A stretch of 64,000 bases of DNA from Hydrogenophilales bacterium (GCA_016195805.1 JACPYT010000006.1:62001-126000), one strand, 5' to 3'; counted from the stretch's first letter, positions 43,624-53,167 are shown. Made by a program: numbers and translations. The notes: a model not told the origin generated them from the letters alone.

Positions 43624-45783
43624 TCAAAACACCAGCGGATCGACGTCGAGCGACCAGCGTGCCACGCGCGGCTTGATGCTGTCGAATTGCGGTCGCCAGT
43701 CGCGTACGAATTTCTGCAGCGCCAGCCGCGAGGCCGACTGGATCAGCAGCTGCGCACGTTCCAGATTGGCGACGCGCGCCATCGGCGCCGACGTGGCGCC
43801 GAACACGCTGACGCTGGCATCGTCGGGCGCGAACTGCGCGGCACGTTGCAAAAAGGCCAGCGCCGCATCCATCGTGGTCGCCTCGGCACGCAGCAGTACC
43901 TGGCGGGTAAACGGCGGCAGGTCGAGCTGTTTGCGCTCGGCCAGCAGTTCGCGTGCGTAGCCGGCGTAGTCGTGGCGCTGCAGGTAGCGGAACAGCGGAT
44001 GGTCGGGGAAGGCGGTCTGGATCAGCACGCGGCCGGGCTTGTCGGCGCGTCCGGCGCGTCCGGCAACCTGCATCAGCTGGGCGAACAGGCGTTCGGTGGC
44101 GCGGAAGTCGGGGCTGTAGAGCGCGCCGTCGGTGTCGAGGATCAGCGCCAGCGTCATGTTGGGGAAGTCGTGGCCCTTGGCCAGCATCTGGGTGCCGACC
44201 AGGATGTCGACTGCGCCGCCATGCACCGCCTCGCCGAGCTCGGCCCAGGCGCGCGGGCGCATGGTGTCGCGGTCGATGCGGCGGATGCGCGCGGCGGGCA
44301 GAAAAGCAGTGAGCGTCTCTTCCAGACGCTGCGTGCCTTGGCCGAGCGGCTTCAGATCCGGGTTGCCGCAGCTCGGGCACTCGGGGGGGATGCGCGTCTC
44401 GAATCCGCAATGGTGGCACTTCAATCGGTGCGAGGTGCGGTGCAGCACCAGTCGCGCCGAGCAGCGCGGGCAGGGCGACACCCAGGCGCAGCTCGGGCAG
44501 TACAGCGCGGGTGCGTAGCCGCGGCGGTTGAGGAACACCAGGCTCTGCTCGCCGCGTGCCAGCGTTTCGCTCAGTGCCTGCAAGGCGGGGCGGGTGAGGC
44601 CGTTGTCGAGCGGAATGTGTTTGAGATCGATCAGCTCGATGTCGGGCAGACGGGCGGCGCTGATCGCGCGCTGCTTCAGCTCGGTCAGCTGGTAGCGCCC
44701 GGCGAGGGCCTGCGCGTAGCTTTCCAGCGAGGGCGTGGCCGAACCGAGCACCACCGGCACACCGGATTGCTTGGCGCGCGCGATGGCGACGTCGCGTGCC
44801 GAATAGCGCAGGCCGTCCTGCTGCTTGAACGAGCCGTCGTGCTCCTCGTCCACCACGATCAGTCCAAGCCGCGGCAACGGCGCGAACACCGACAGCCGGG
44901 TGCCGAGCAGTACGTCGCAGTCGGACGCCGCGAGCCAGTTTTCCGCGCGATCTTTTTCGCCCAGGCCGCTGTGCAGGGTGGCGAAGCGGCGCCGGGGAAA
45001 GCGGCGGCGGAAATGCTGTTCCAGCTGCGGGGTCAACGCAATCTCGGGGACCAGCACCAGCGCCTGCCTGCCTGTTGCCAGCACGGCGTCGATCAGGCGC
45101 AGGTACAGCTCGGTCTTGCCGCTGCCGGTGACACCGTGGATCAGGTGGACGCCGAATTGCCCGAGCGTGGGCAGCAGCGTGTCGAGCGCGGCCTGTTGTT
45201 CGGTCGTGGCGGGAGGCGCCGCCGCCGTGTTCGGCGCGTCACCGGCCTCGGGCGGCAACCGTGCCCACATGGCCCAGCCTGTTTCGATCAATGCGGTGGC
45301 GTGGCGGCTTTGCTTCTGCGCGCGCAACGCGTCACGCGACTGCGGCGCTGCCCGCAAGGCGTCGAGCAGCGCGCGTTGCGCCTTGGCGCGGGCCGGCGGT
45401 TCCGTCGCCCGTCCGGCATCGGTCAGCACCAGCCAGGGCGTATCCGCGACAAACGGCGTGGCGTTCCTCAGGCGCGGCGGCAACGTGGCCAGCAGGATCG
45501 CGCCCAGCGGATAGTGGTAGTAGTCGGCACAAAATTGTGCCAAGCGGAGGATGTCGGGAGACAGCGCGGGGCGGTCGTCCAGCACACGGACCACATCGCG
45601 CAGCTTGTCTGCCCCGATGGGGCTGTCCGTCTGCAGGGTGAGCGCAACGCCGACCCGATGCGTGCGACCGAAGGGAACTTCGACCAGGCTGCCTGGCGGC
45701 ACCCTGCCCAAGCCATCTGGCAGGCGATAGTCGAACAGCCGGTGGAGCGGCGTATCGAGCGCGACCTGGAGGATGGACGGCAT
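43624..45783 (-). CDS. priA: Primosomal protein N' (replication restart helicase PriA)
   Basis: The 719-residue helicase reloads the replisome at stalled forks. The N-terminal 3'-end-binding domain starts LQVALDTPLHRLFDYRLP. Walker A is GVTGSGKTE and the DEAH-like motif is VDEEHDGSFKQ. Eight cysteines from YCPSC to PSCGNPDL form the zinc-binding insertion. VGTQMLAKGHDFPNMTL is the motif V region. Its upstream region carries a palindrome and a DnaA box. Confidence 0.96.
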   Translation of the reverse strand: MPSILQVALDTPLHRLFDYRLPDGLGRVPPGSLVEVPFGRTHRVGVALTLQTDSPIGADKLRDVVRVLDDRPALSPDILRLAQFCADYYHYPLGAILLATLPPRLRNATPFVADTPWLVLTDAGRATEPPARAKAQRALLDALRAAPQSRDALRAQKQSRHATALIETGWAMWARLPPEAGDAPNTAAAPPATTEQQAALDTLLPTLGQFGVHLIHGVTGSGKTELYLRLIDAVLATGRQALVLVPEIALTPQLEQHFRRRFPRRRFATLHSGLGEKDRAENWLAASDCDVLLGTRLSVFAPLPRLGLIVVDEEHDGSFKQQDGLRYSARDVAIARAKQSGVPVVLGSATPSLESYAQALAGRYQLTELKQRAISAARLPDIELIDLKHIPLDNGLTRPALQALSETLARGEQSLVFLNRRGYAPALYCPSCAWVSPCPRCSARLVLHRTSHRLKCHHCGFETRIPPECPSCGNPDLKPLGQGTQRLEETLTAFLPAARIRRIDRDTMRPRAWAELGEAVHGGAVDILVGTQMLAKGHDFPNMTLALILDTDGALYSPDFRATERLFAQLMQVAGRAGRADKPGRVLIQTAFPDHPLFRYLQRHDYAGYARELLAERKQLDLPPFTRQVLLRAEATTMDAALAFLQRAAQFAPDDASVSVFGATSAPMARVANLERAQLLIQSASRLALQKFVRDWRPQFDSIKPRVARWSLDVDPLVF

Positions 45784-45820
45784 GAGTTAGCGCTTGATCT
45801 TGGTTGATGGTTTGAGGAAA

Positions 45821-45841
45821 TTTATAACCGACTGTTATAAA
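45821..45841. promoter_or_regulatory. Palindromic operator-like site upstream of priA
   Basis: TTTATAAC and GTTATAAA arms flank CGACT, forming a perfect 8-bp inverted repeat 38 bases before the priA ATG. Its AT-rich core could overlap the -10 region. Confidence 0.55.
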
Positions 45842-45869
45842 AGGCTTATTTGTCGTTGTCCACGCAAGC

Positions 45870-45878
45870 TGTGGATAA
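45870..45878. promoter_or_regulatory. DnaA box upstream of priA
   Basis: A perfect TGTGGATAA lies 87 bases before the priA ATG, with a degenerate copy (TTGTCCACG, about 45857-45865) beside it. This is about 40 kb from dnaA, so it is more likely a regulatory site than an origin. Confidence 0.6.
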
Positions 45879-46002
45879 TTGTGTGAGTGATTTGTGTCGA
45901 CTGCCTTCAAACGCCCGTATTCAGGCGGGGGAGGCCCACAGGTCAAAAAGCAGGCAGGCCGGTAAATTTATATCTTTCAATCACTTATAAACAGTACGCG
46001 GC

Positions 46003-46018
46003 TGTCAAGGACTTGACA
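46003..46018. promoter_or_regulatory. TGTCAAG palindrome in the priA upstream gap
   Basis: TGTCAAGGACTTGACA is a perfect palindrome with 7-bp arms. It includes TTGACA on both strands, so it could be an operator or a -35 element. The 344-bp gap (45784-46127) between priA and the Tim44-like gene shows no gene. Confidence 0.5.
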
Positions 46019-46127
46019 CAAAAAAAGTTCCCCTGCGCCAAAACTGTGCATAAGTTAATGCTTCTATTGCTGCAAAGACGGCCCTCAGCGCACTTTATGG
46101 GTGCGTAAGGGCTTGTTTTTTCTTGGT

Positions 46128-46955
46128 TTATGCCTGCTGGATGCCTGCAATCACCCAGCCACTCTGCCCGCTCGCCGGTTTGGTGAGGTGCCAGACCTCG
46201 TCCAGCGGGATGGCGCCCTGATCGGCGGCCTCGCGCACCAGACCGGTGAAGCGCACGCTGACGATGTGGCGGTTGCCCTCGTCGATGGCTTCCAGCACCT
46301 CGGCGTCGAGCGTCATGACATCGGTTGTCTGGGCGGCGGCGCCGCGCTCGGTCAGTTCCAGGCTGAGTTCGGCAAAGATTTCGGGGGTGGTGAAGGCACG
46401 CAGGTCATCCAGATTGCCGGCGTCGAAGGCGGCCTGCAGGCGGATGAAGTTGAGCTTGGCTTCCCGTGCGAAGGCGGCGGCGTCAAACCCGGGCGGGAAG
46501 GCGCTGCCGGCGTGGCTGCCACCCAGCGCGGCGGGCGTGGCGTCGAACGCGGCCGGCGCGGCCTGCGGCATGCCGGCGTACTGCATCGCGGGCTGCGGTG
46601 CGTTGCGGCGCATCAGGAAGCGGAACAGCATGAATGCGGCCATCGCCAGCAGCGCCAGCATCAGGATATTCGCCATGCCCTCGCCGAAGCCGAAGTGGGA
46701 CGCGAGCGCGGCGAGGCCGAGGCCTGCGGCCAAGCCGGCGATCGGGCCCATCCAGCTGCGCTTTTGCGGGGCGGCTTGGGTCGGGGTGCCGGCCGTCTGC
46801 TGCCGTTGCGGCGCGGGGGCGGCTTCCTGCCTGGTCGGCGCGCTGCGCTGCATGCCGAAGGACTTGCCGCCGCCGAGGCGTCGGGCTTCGGCGTCGTGCA
46901 TGACGAGACCGACGCTGATGAAGAGGGCGAACAGGCTGATCAAAAATCGTTTCAT
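46128..46955 (-). CDS. Tim44-like domain membrane protein
   Basis: The 275-residue protein has a signal peptide (cleavage near DAEA), a glutamine/proline/alanine-rich segment and a hydrophobic region at about 69-113 (one or two helices). The C-terminal Tim44-like domain spans about 150-275, including REAKLNFIRLQAAFDAGNL and VWHLTKP. In bacteria such proteins are poorly characterised; the domain is shared with mitochondrial Tim44. It lies 67 bases after hemE on the same strand. Confidence 0.85.
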   Translation of the reverse strand: MKRFLISLFALFISVGLVMHDAEARRLGGGKSFGMQRSAPTRQEAAPAPQRQQTAGTPTQAAPQKRSWMGPIAGLAAGLGLAALASHFGFGEGMANILMLALLAMAAFMLFRFLMRRNAPQPAMQYAGMPQAAPAAFDATPAALGGSHAGSAFPPGFDAAAFAREAKLNFIRLQAAFDAGNLDDLRAFTTPEIFAELSLELTERGAAAQTTDVMTLDAEVLEAIDEGNRHIVSVRFTGLVREAADQGAIPLDEVWHLTKPASGQSGWVIAGIQQA

Positions 46956-47022
46956 GGAGGATCCTGGTGAATTAAGCTGAATTTAGGGCGGCGCCGGGTG
47001 AAATGGTTCTTCAGGCGCGCGA

Positions 47023-48111
47023 TCAGGAAGGGGATGCCGTGCGCAGCGCGCGGCTCTGGCGATGCACCGCTTCGACCAGCACGGCGACGTTGTCCGGGTT
47101 GGTGAACTGCGAGATGCCGTGGCCGAGGTTGAACACGTGGCCGGGGTGGTTGCCGTAGCTGTCGATGATGCGGGCGGCCTCGGCGCGGATGCTGTCGGGC
47201 GTGCCATGCAGCGCGCAGGGATCGAGGTTGCCCTGTAGCGCCACCTTGCCGTCCACGCGGCGGCGCGCTTCGCCGATGTCGAGGGTCCAGTCGAGCCCGA
47301 CGGCGTCGGCGCCGATCGCCGCGATCGCTTCCAGCCAGTTGCCGCCACCCTTGGTGAAGACGATGCTGGGAATGCTGCGGCCTTCGCGTTCCTTGATCAG
47401 GCCGGCGACGATGCGCTCCATGTAGGCGAGCGAGAATTCCTTGTAGGCGTGCGGGGTCAGGCTGCCGCCCCAGGAATCGAAAATCATCACTGCCTGCGCG
47501 CCGGCCTCGATTTGCGCATTGAGGTAGTCGGTCACCGCCTGGGTGTTCACCTCCAGGATGCGGTGCAGCAGGTCGGGGCGGCTGTACAGCATGGTCTTGA
47601 TGTGGCGGTAGTCGTCCGAACTGCCGCCTTCGATCATGTAGCAGGCCAACGTGTAGGGGCTGCCGGAAAAACCGATCAGGGGCACCGAGCCGTCGAGCGC
47701 GCGGCGGATCGAGCGCACCGCATCCATCACGTAGCCGAGCTTGTCGGTGGGATCGGGCGCGGAGAGGTCGCGGATTTCCCATTCGTCGCGCAGCGGGCGC
47801 TCGAAGCGCGGGCCTTCGCCCTGCGCGAAATAGAGACCCAGGCCCATGGCGTCGGGCACGGTGAGGATGTCGGAGAACAGGATGGCGGCGTCGAGCGGAT
47901 AGCGCGCCAGCGGCTGCAGCGTGACTTCGGTCGCCAGGTCGGGCGTCTTGCATAGGGTCAGGAAATCGCCGGCGCGCGCGCGGGTGGCATTGTATTCCGG
48001 CAGGTAGCGCCCGGCCTGGCGCATCAGCCATAGCGGGGTGTAGTCGGTGGGCTGGCGCAGCAGCGCGCGCAGGAAGGTATCGTTCTTGAGGGCGGACATG
48101 GCTGGGGCCAC
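47023..48111 (-). CDS. hemE: Uroporphyrinogen decarboxylase
   Basis: The 362-residue enzyme decarboxylates uroporphyrinogen III to coproporphyrinogen III in heme synthesis. The conserved [13 protein letters not shown] is near the N-terminus, followed by [14 protein letters not shown] and [13 protein letters not shown]. The C-terminal [16 protein letters not shown] is also characteristic. The length is standard. Confidence 0.96.
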   Translation of the reverse strand: MAPAMSALKNDTFLRALLRQPTDYTPLWLMRQAGRYLPEYNATRARAGDFLTLCKTPDLATEVTLQPLARYPLDAAILFSDILTVPDAMGLGLYFAQGEGPRFERPLRDEWEIRDLSAPDPTDKLGYVMDAVRSIRRALDGSVPLIGFSGSPYTLACYMIEGGSSDDYRHIKTMLYSRPDLLHRILEVNTQAVTDYLNAQIEAGAQAVMIFDSWGGSLTPHAYKEFSLAYMERIVAGLIKEREGRSIPSIVFTKGGGNWLEAIAAIGADAVGLDWTLDIGEARRRVDGKVALQGNLDPCALHGTPDSIRAEAARIIDSYGNHPGHVFNLGHGISQFTNPDNVAVLVEAVHRQSRALRTASPS

Positions 48112-48311
48112 AAAACAGGGCCAGGACGCAAAGCCGGCATTTTAGCAGGCTTGGCGGCGCTGGCCCGGAAGCGGCGGCAGATCCGATGCGGCGCTCAGTT
48201 CGCCGTCGATCACCGTCGTGGCATGGCGACAGCCCTTGCGCGCTCCCGGGGATTATCGCGTTGTGGCTGGGCGACGAAACGCTGTCCAGCCGAGCCGCGT
48301 GTCATGCCGGC

Positions 48312-48713
48312 CTAGTTGTTGGACCACCGCCCAGCGTTACGGGTATACCGTGCCTGACGGTCATGCCGTTCTGTCCGGATGTCGTTGCTGGCCGTATCGA
48401 GCGCGCGGTCGAGATGCCGGAATTCGCGAGCGTCGATGACGCCATCTGCACGGAAATGATGCTCCATGACCCGTATTGTGCGCTGCTCATGCATCAAATC
48501 GAGAAATTCGCGGTGAGTCAGGCTGCCGTCACGTAGGCCCGCCCGGATGCGAGCCATCTGGCGTTCCCGGCGTGCATGGATCTGCTCGCCATACATTTGG
48601 CTTTGGCGGTAACCATGGCCATCGCGATCCCAGTCGGCCTGTGCGCCGGTAGCGGCCAGAAGGGTGCTCAGCGTCAGCATGGCGAGCGCTGTTTTCATCA
48701 GCGTGATTTTCAT
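48312..48713 (-). CDS. Small periplasmic protein with EF-hand-like segment
   Basis: The 133-residue protein has a signal peptide (MKITLMKTALAML, cleavage near GAQA-DWD). A charged, arginine- and histidine-rich body follows, with two helix-loop-helix stretches (LRDGSLTHREFLDLM and RADGVIDAREFRHL) that resemble degenerate EF-hands. AGGAG lies 8-9 bases before the chosen ATG (48711-48713); the open frame extends further upstream without a site. I do not recognise a named family. It faces away from the FadL-type gene. Confidence 0.7.
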   Translation of the reverse strand: MKITLMKTALAMLTLSTLLAATGAQADWDRDGHGYRQSQMYGEQIHARRERQMARIRAGLRDGSLTHREFLDLMHEQRTIRVMEHHFRADGVIDAREFRHLDRALDTASNDIRTERHDRQARYTRNAGRWSNN

Positions 48714-48948
48714 GGTGTGCTCCTGTTCAGTTGATGGGTGTCGCCGATATCGATGGGTCAGCTGACACCTGCACTGTAGGCACGTCGCGTAAACGGCATT
48801 TTGAGGCGCGTAACGAGGTGTTACGCAATGTAACCGCACTATCCGCGTGGGCTTTTGTCGCAATTTTTCACGGGAGGCAATGAAATTAGGGGGATGGCGT
48901 TCAAGCTTGGGCGGGTTGGTACGTTAATGCGTTAGAATTTTCGACTTT

Positions 48949-48954
48949 TATAAT
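48949..48954 (+). promoter_or_regulatory. Candidate -10 element of the FadL-type gene
   Basis: A perfect TATAAT 53 bases before the ATG. No convincing -35 precedes it, so the promoter may depend on an activator. Confidence 0.4.
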
Positions 48955-49006
48955 TTTTTAAAACCAAACGGCCTCGATACGGCCGTGTCCTCAGGAGAGA
49001 CCCCCA

Positions 49007-50161
49007 ATGCAACACAATAAACTCGCGGCCACGCTTGCCGCGGTGGGACTGGCTGTGCCCGGTTTGGCCATGGCTACCAACGGCATGCTCATGGAGGGCT
49101 ACGGTCCCATCGCCGCAGGCATGGGCGGCGCGTCCATGGCCTATGACAACGGCACGGCCGCCATGGCGAACAACCCGGCCACGCTGGGCCTGATGGCGGA
49201 CGGCAGCCGGGTCGACGTGATGCTTGGTTTCGTGGGTCCGGACGTGAAAACGTCCATGGGGATCGGCAAATCGAAAGCGGATGCCTTCTACATGCCGGCC
49301 TTCGGCTACGCGAAAAAACAGGGCAAGCTGACCTACGGGGCCGGCATCTACGGCCAGGGCGGCATGGGCACCGAATACGCCAGCGGCGACATGGCGCAGG
49401 TGAGCGTGGGCCGGGTGATTTTCCCGCTGGCCTACGCTGTCAATGATCGCTTCAACGTGGGAGGCAGCGTCGACGTCGTCTGGGCCGGTATGGACATGGT
49501 GGTGAGTGGATACGGCATCAACTTCAAGGACGGCAGCAACTTCACCGGTGCGGCCAAGGGTTACAGCCTGGCGGCCAAGTTCGGCTTCACCTACAAGCTC
49601 GACGATGCGCTCACCGTCGGCGGCGTCTATCAGACCGCCGGCAACCTGCCCGACCTCAAGGACGGCGCCTACAAGGTGCAAGGCTTCGACATGCCGGCCA
49701 CCCTCGGTCTGGGCTTGGCCTGGCAGGCGAACGACCGGCTCATGGTCGCGGCCGACGTCAAGGACGTGCTGTGGGGCAGCAGCATGAATACCGTGACCAT
49801 TTACAAGAATGGCGCCGTCGTCGCCCCGTTCCAGCAGGACTGGAACGACCAGATCGTGCTGTCGCTGGGTCTCGCCTACAAGTTCAACGATGCCCTGACG
49901 GGCCGCGTCGGCTACAACTACGGCAAGAACCCGATCCCGAATCAGTTCGTCAGCTACCTCTGGCCGGCGATCGTCGAAAACCACTACATGGCAGGCCTCG
50001 GCTATGCGTTCAGCAAGCAGTCCACCGTGAATTTCGCGCTGAGCTACGTGCCGCAAGTGTCGGTGACGGGGACCGGCCCCTTGCCGCCAAGCGGTAACGG
50101 CGGCATGACCATCGAGCACAGCCAGGTCAACTGGCAATTGATGTACAGCTACACGTTCTGA
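49007..50161 (+). CDS. OmpP1/FadL/TodX-family outer membrane transport protein
   Basis: The 384-residue protein has a signal peptide (cleavage near AMA-TNGM). A FadL-type N-terminal hatch block follows (GYGPIAAGMGGASMAY, NNPATLGL), then alternating amphipathic strands of a 14-stranded barrel ending in an aromatic residue (YSYTF). Such channels take up hydrophobic substrates. The substrate here is unknown. AGGAGAG precedes the ATG, and a strong terminator follows. Confidence 0.88.
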   Translation: MQHNKLAATLAAVGLAVPGLAMATNGMLMEGYGPIAAGMGGASMAYDNGTAAMANNPATLGLMADGSRVDVMLGFVGPDVKTSMGIGKSKADAFYMPAFGYAKKQGKLTYGAGIYGQGGMGTEYASGDMAQVSVGRVIFPLAYAVNDRFNVGGSVDVVWAGMDMVVSGYGINFKDGSNFTGAAKGYSLAAKFGFTYKLDDALTVGGVYQTAGNLPDLKDGAYKVQGFDMPATLGLGLAWQANDRLMVAADVKDVLWGSSMNTVTIYKNGAVVAPFQQDWNDQIVLSLGLAYKFNDALTGRVGYNYGKNPIPNQFVSYLWPAIVENHYMAGLGYAFSKQSTVNFALSYVPQVSVTGTGPLPPSGNGGMTIEHSQVNWQLMYSYTF

Positions 50162-50180
50162 TTGGTCGTTTCGATCGCCG

Positions 50181-50212
50181 AAGCCGGGTGCGTGATGCAC
50201 CCGGCTTTTTTT
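50181..50212 (+). terminator. Rho-independent terminator after the FadL-type gene
   Basis: AAGCCGGGTGC and GCACCCGGCTT arms with a short loop and a T-run, about 20 bases after the stop. Confidence 0.93.
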
Positions 50213-50250
50213 GCGGCCTGGCCCCCGCTTCCCGTGGCCGCAGGGCGGAA

Positions 50251-50625
50251 TCACTGTTTCTGCATGCCCTCGCCGAGTTGCTGGACTTTCTCTCCGGCCC
50301 TTGCGCGCGCCTCATCGACTGCGCCTCCCGCTTCCTCCGCCGGGCCCGGCATGGCCGTGGCGTCGTTCTTCGGCGTGCCCGCGTCCTCTTTCATGCCCTG
50401 AATGGCATGATCGACCTGCTCGTCCGCCAGTTCAGCCGGCCCCTTGCGGTCGCAGCCGTTGAGGGCCAGCAGGCTGGTCAGCAGCGCCAGCACGCCGTAC
50501 GAGGCATGCCAGGCGTGGGTGCGCTTCGACTTTTCCGGGATCCCGGTCACCGTCCCGGCGCTGGCCCCGCTCCATTCGTACAGACGCATGTGTTCGTCAT
50601 CGAGATGCTTCATTGTCGGGTACAT
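50251..50625 (-). CDS. Small envelope protein with internal lipobox-like segment
   Basis: The 124-residue protein starts MYPTMKHLDDEHMRLYEW and has AGGAG 8 bases before the ATG. A hydrophobic stretch at 42-57 ends in LNGC (C58), which looks like a lipobox although the preceding region is unusually long. The remainder is alanine/glycine/glutamate-rich and probably helical. I do not recognise a family. It lies 75 bases after the BON-domain gene on the same strand and is probably co-transcribed with it. Confidence 0.65.
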   Translation of the reverse strand: MYPTMKHLDDEHMRLYEWSGASAGTVTGIPEKSKRTHAWHASYGVLALLTSLLALNGCDRKGPAELADEQVDHAIQGMKEDAGTPKNDATAMPGPAEEAGGAVDEARARAGEKVQQLGEGMQKQ

Positions 50626-50700
50626 GTGAATTCTCCTGGTTGCCAGTCGGACAGCCGGCGGCGGCGTATGCCGTCCGCCAGCCCGGTATGCGGTCAGCTG

Positions 50701-51180
50701 TCAATGCTTGACCTGCAGGTCGTTCCTGACCCCCGTCACGCCCTCGACGCTACGCGCGATTTTTTCGGCTTGGGCGATCTGCATGGGATTGTTGACCCAG
50801 CCGGCCAGCTGCACGGTGCCCTTGTGGGTCTCCACGTTCACGTCGAGTCCTTTCACGCCTTCATCTTTCAACAGCATCGTTTTCACCTTGGCGGTGATCC
50901 ACGCGTCATCGGCATATTTGCCGGCCTTGGTGCGGTCGTTGATGGCGAGGGTCTTGACGAATTCATCCTGGCTCAGGCTGTTGTCCCGATTGGTGTCGCC
51001 TTCGTGGAAAGCCTGGGCCTGGCCGCCCTGGGCCTGGTATTCCTCCAGGCTGATCTTGCCGTCCCCATTGCTGTCATAGGCTTTGAAGTCGGGCGTCGCA
51101 GCCAGCGCCTGGCCGCCCACGCCTATACCCAGCACCCCGGCAAGGGCCAGCGTAATAAAGCGATGGTTGATGGATTTCAT
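50701..51180 (-). CDS. Periplasmic EF-hand and BON domain protein
   Basis: The 159-residue protein has a signal peptide (cleavage near ALA-ATP). Two EF-hand loops follow (DSNGDGKISLEE at 36-47 and DTNRDNSLSQDE at 62-73). A BON domain (about 90-157, AWITAKVKTMLLKDEGVKG to GVRNDLQVKH) resembles that of OsmY. BON domains bind phospholipid or envelope surfaces. The EF-hand plus BON combination suggests calcium-responsive envelope protection. A sigma54-like promoter lies about 55 bases upstream. Confidence 0.9.
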   Translation of the reverse strand: MKSINHRFITLALAGVLGIGVGGQALAATPDFKAYDSNGDGKISLEEYQAQGGQAQAFHEGDTNRDNSLSQDEFVKTLAINDRTKAGKYADDAWITAKVKTMLLKDEGVKGLDVNVETHKGTVQLAGWVNNPMQIAQAEKIARSVEGVTGVRNDLQVKH

Positions 51181-51234
51181 GGCTATCTCCTGTCATTGAG
51201 TTGATTCGAATGCAGAGGCACTCAGGCTTGCAAG

Positions 51235-51250
51235 AGCGATGACCGTGCCA
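51235..51250 (-). promoter_or_regulatory. Sigma54-like promoter of the BON-domain gene
   Basis: On the minus strand TGGCACGGTCATCGCT has a perfect -24 half (TGGCACG) and a weaker -12 half (TCGCT versus TTGCA) at exactly the required spacing of ten bases between GG and GC. Confidence 0.5.
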
Positions 51251-51443
51251 GCTAAATATTTCGCATTTAAATCAAAAGTTTGTGATGGCGTGGCGGCGGT
51301 CCGACCAAACAGGAGGGGGTCGGATCCGGCCTATCCGTCGCCTGTCGGCGACAAATGCCGGGGCTGTGCGGCAGCGCGTTGTTTCTGTTTGTTATTTTTG
51401 TATGCGGACAGCGACAAGTCCCCGAATCCCCGAAAGGCCGCAT

Positions 51444-51470
51444 GAAAAAGGGGGAGCCATGCTCCCCCAT
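51444..51470 (-). terminator. Rho-independent terminator after the DUF1328 gene
   Basis: GGGGGAG and CTCCCCC arms with a CATGG-type loop, followed on the minus strand by TTTTTC. The rest of 51181-51486 has no gene. Confidence 0.88.
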
Positions 51471-51486
51471 GCACGGGATGCGCAGA

Positions 51487-51654
51487 TTAAACGGTCGGTG
51501 GTTGGCGACCCGTGGCCAGCATGACAAGAAATACCACCAGACCCACGACAAACAGAACTTTGGCGATCCAGGCAGCGGTGCCCGCCACACCGGCGAAGCC
51601 GAAAATTCCGGCGATGATGGCGACGATCAGGAACGTGATGGCCCATCCAAACAT
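51487..51654 (-). CDS. DUF1328 family small membrane protein (YtjA-like)
   Basis: The 55-residue peptide has two hydrophobic helices: [20 protein letters not shown] and a second from [13 protein letters not shown] to VMLAT. This is the DUF1328 / YtjA pattern. AAGGAGA precedes the ATG. Function is unknown; family members are often stress-induced. It sits between the sigma54-dependent regulator GlrR and a terminator, and has its own sigma54-like promoter at 51707-51722. Confidence 0.9.
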   Translation of the reverse strand: MFGWAITFLIVAIIAGIFGFAGVAGTAAWIAKVLFVVGLVVFLVMLATGRQPPTV

Positions 51655-51706
51655 GGTCTTCTCCTTTGAGAGTTGATGTAGCGCCCGAGGGCGGTACCTC
51701 TCCCAT

Positions 51707-51722
51707 TGCAGAGTGTGTGCCA
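51707..51722 (-). promoter_or_regulatory. Sigma54-like promoter of the DUF1328 gene
   Basis: On the minus strand TGGCACACACTCTGCA fits TGGCAC-N5-TTGCA with one mismatch in the -12 half and correct GG-to-GC spacing. It lies 53 bases before the ATG, and the neighbouring gene encodes a sigma54 activator. Confidence 0.6.
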
Positions 51723-51814
51723 GGTAAAAATGGCCTTTTGAATCAAGGTGCCGGCGATTCCCTTCCCGGGTTCGCAGCAGCCCGCGGGGCGCAGTTGTCG
51801 CCTGTGCCCGACAT

Positions 51815-53167
51815 TCAGTCGGCCGGGTCGCGATCCTTGAACAGGGCGGGGGTGAGGTCGTGGCGTTGCAGCAGCCGGTACACTTCGGTGCGGTTGCGTC
51901 CGGCCAGCCGGGCCACTTCGCTGACTTGGCCGCGGGTGAGCTTGAGCAGGGTGATGAGGTAATCGCGCTCGAAGGCCGTGCGCGCCTCGGCCAGTGGCTG
52001 GATTTCGGTGGGCTTGTCGCGCAGGGCACGTGCCGCCAGCGTGGCCGGGATGGTGGCGGTGGTGCACAGGGCAACGCACTGTTCCAGCACGTTGTGCAGC
52101 TGGCGGATATTGCCGGGCCAGTCGGCTGCGACCAGCATGTCCAGCGCATCGGGTGCGAAGCCATGGATGCGGCGCTGGTATTTCTCCGTCAACACGGCGA
52201 GGAAATGCTGTGCCAGCAGCGGAATGTCCTCGCGCCGTTCGCGTAGCGGCGGCAACGCCAGATTGACCACGTTGAGACGGTAATACAGGTCTTCGCGAAA
52301 TTCGCCGCTGACGATGGCCTCTTCCAGGTTGCGGTGGGTGGCCGAGAGGATGCGCACGTCGACCGCGCGTGTTTCGGTCGCACCGACCGGCCGCACCTCG
52401 CCTTCCTGCAGCACGCGCAGCAGTTTGACCTGCAGGGGCGGGGGCATGTCGCCGATTTCGTCGAGGAACACGGTACCGCCGTTGGCGCTGAGGAACAGGC
52501 CGGGATGGTCGCGCCCCGCGCCGGTGAAGGCGCCTTTGACGTGGCCGAACAGTTCCGATTCGAGCAGTTCGGCGGGGATCGCGCCGCAATTGATCGCGAC
52601 GAAGGGCCGGGCATGGCGCGGGCTGGCCCGATGGATCGCGCGCGCCAGCAGTTCCTTGCCGGTGCCCGACTCGCCCTGGATCAGCACGGCCGCCTCGCTC
52701 TGTGCGGCCAGCCGGGCCTCGGCCAGCAACACGTTCATGACTGGGCTGGCCGTAACGATATCGCTACGCCAACTGTCGTCGTTCGCATCGGGGCTGCTGC
52801 CGGTCAGCCGGGTGGCGCGCTTCAGCAGGTCGATCAGCGTGGGCGCGTCGTAGGGCTTGGTCAGATAGCCGAACAGTCCCTGCTGGGTGGCGGCCACCGC
52901 GTCGGGGATGGTGCCGTGCGCGGTCAGCACGATCACCGGCAGCGCTGGGTCGCGCGCATGAATGGCCCGGAACAGCGCCATGCCGTCCATGCCCCCCAGC
53001 TGCATGTCGGTCAGTACGGCGTCGGGCCGCATCAGTGCCAGCCGTGCCAGGGCCGCCTCGCCGCTGTCGACCGCCTCGACCCGGAAACCGTTGGCTTCCA
53101 GCCGCAGGGTGATCAGCTGGCGCAACGCGGCGTCGTCGTCCACGACCAGGATGGTGGGTTTTTTCAT
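51815..53167 (-). CDS. glrR: Sigma54-dependent response regulator GlrR (QseF-like)
   Basis: The 450-residue NtrC-family activator has a receiver domain with phosphoacceptor D54 ([12 protein letters not shown]). The AAA+ domain has Walker A GESGTGKE, the sigma54-contacting GAFTGA loop and a VFLDEIGDM Walker B. A C-terminal Fis-type helix-turn-helix ([20 protein letters not shown]) follows. It overlaps the QseG-like gene by 4 bases in a glrK-qseG-glrR operon. In enterobacteria this system responds to envelope conditions and activates sRNA and rpoE promoters. Confidence 0.92.
   Translation of the reverse strand: MKKPTILVVDDDAALRQLITLRLEANGFRVEAVDSGEAALARLALMRPDAVLTDMQLGGMDGMALFRAIHARDPALPVIVLTAHGTIPDAVAATQQGLFGYLTKPYDAPTLIDLLKRATRLTGSSPDANDDSWRSDIVTASPVMNVLLAEARLAAQSEAAVLIQGESGTGKELLARAIHRASPRHARPFVAINCGAIPAELLESELFGHVKGAFTGAGRDHPGLFLSANGGTVFLDEIGDMPPPLQVKLLRVLQEGEVRPVGATETRAVDVRILSATHRNLEEAIVSGEFREDLYYRLNVVNLALPPLRERREDIPLLAQHFLAVLTEKYQRRIHGFAPDALDMLVAADWPGNIRQLHNVLEQCVALCTTATIPATLAARALRDKPTEIQPLAEARTAFERDYLITLLKLTRGQVSEVARLAGRNRTEVYRLLQRHDLTPALFKDRDPAD

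Noticed and set aside
45870-45878. Second replication origin
   Set aside because: A single DnaA box plus one weak neighbour about 40 kb from dnaA is more consistent with gene regulation of priA.
48186-48536. Plus-strand frame of 116 codons between hemE and the small periplasmic gene
   Set aside because: It overlaps the convincingly translated minus-strand gene (signal peptide and ribosome-binding site) and has no recognisable features.
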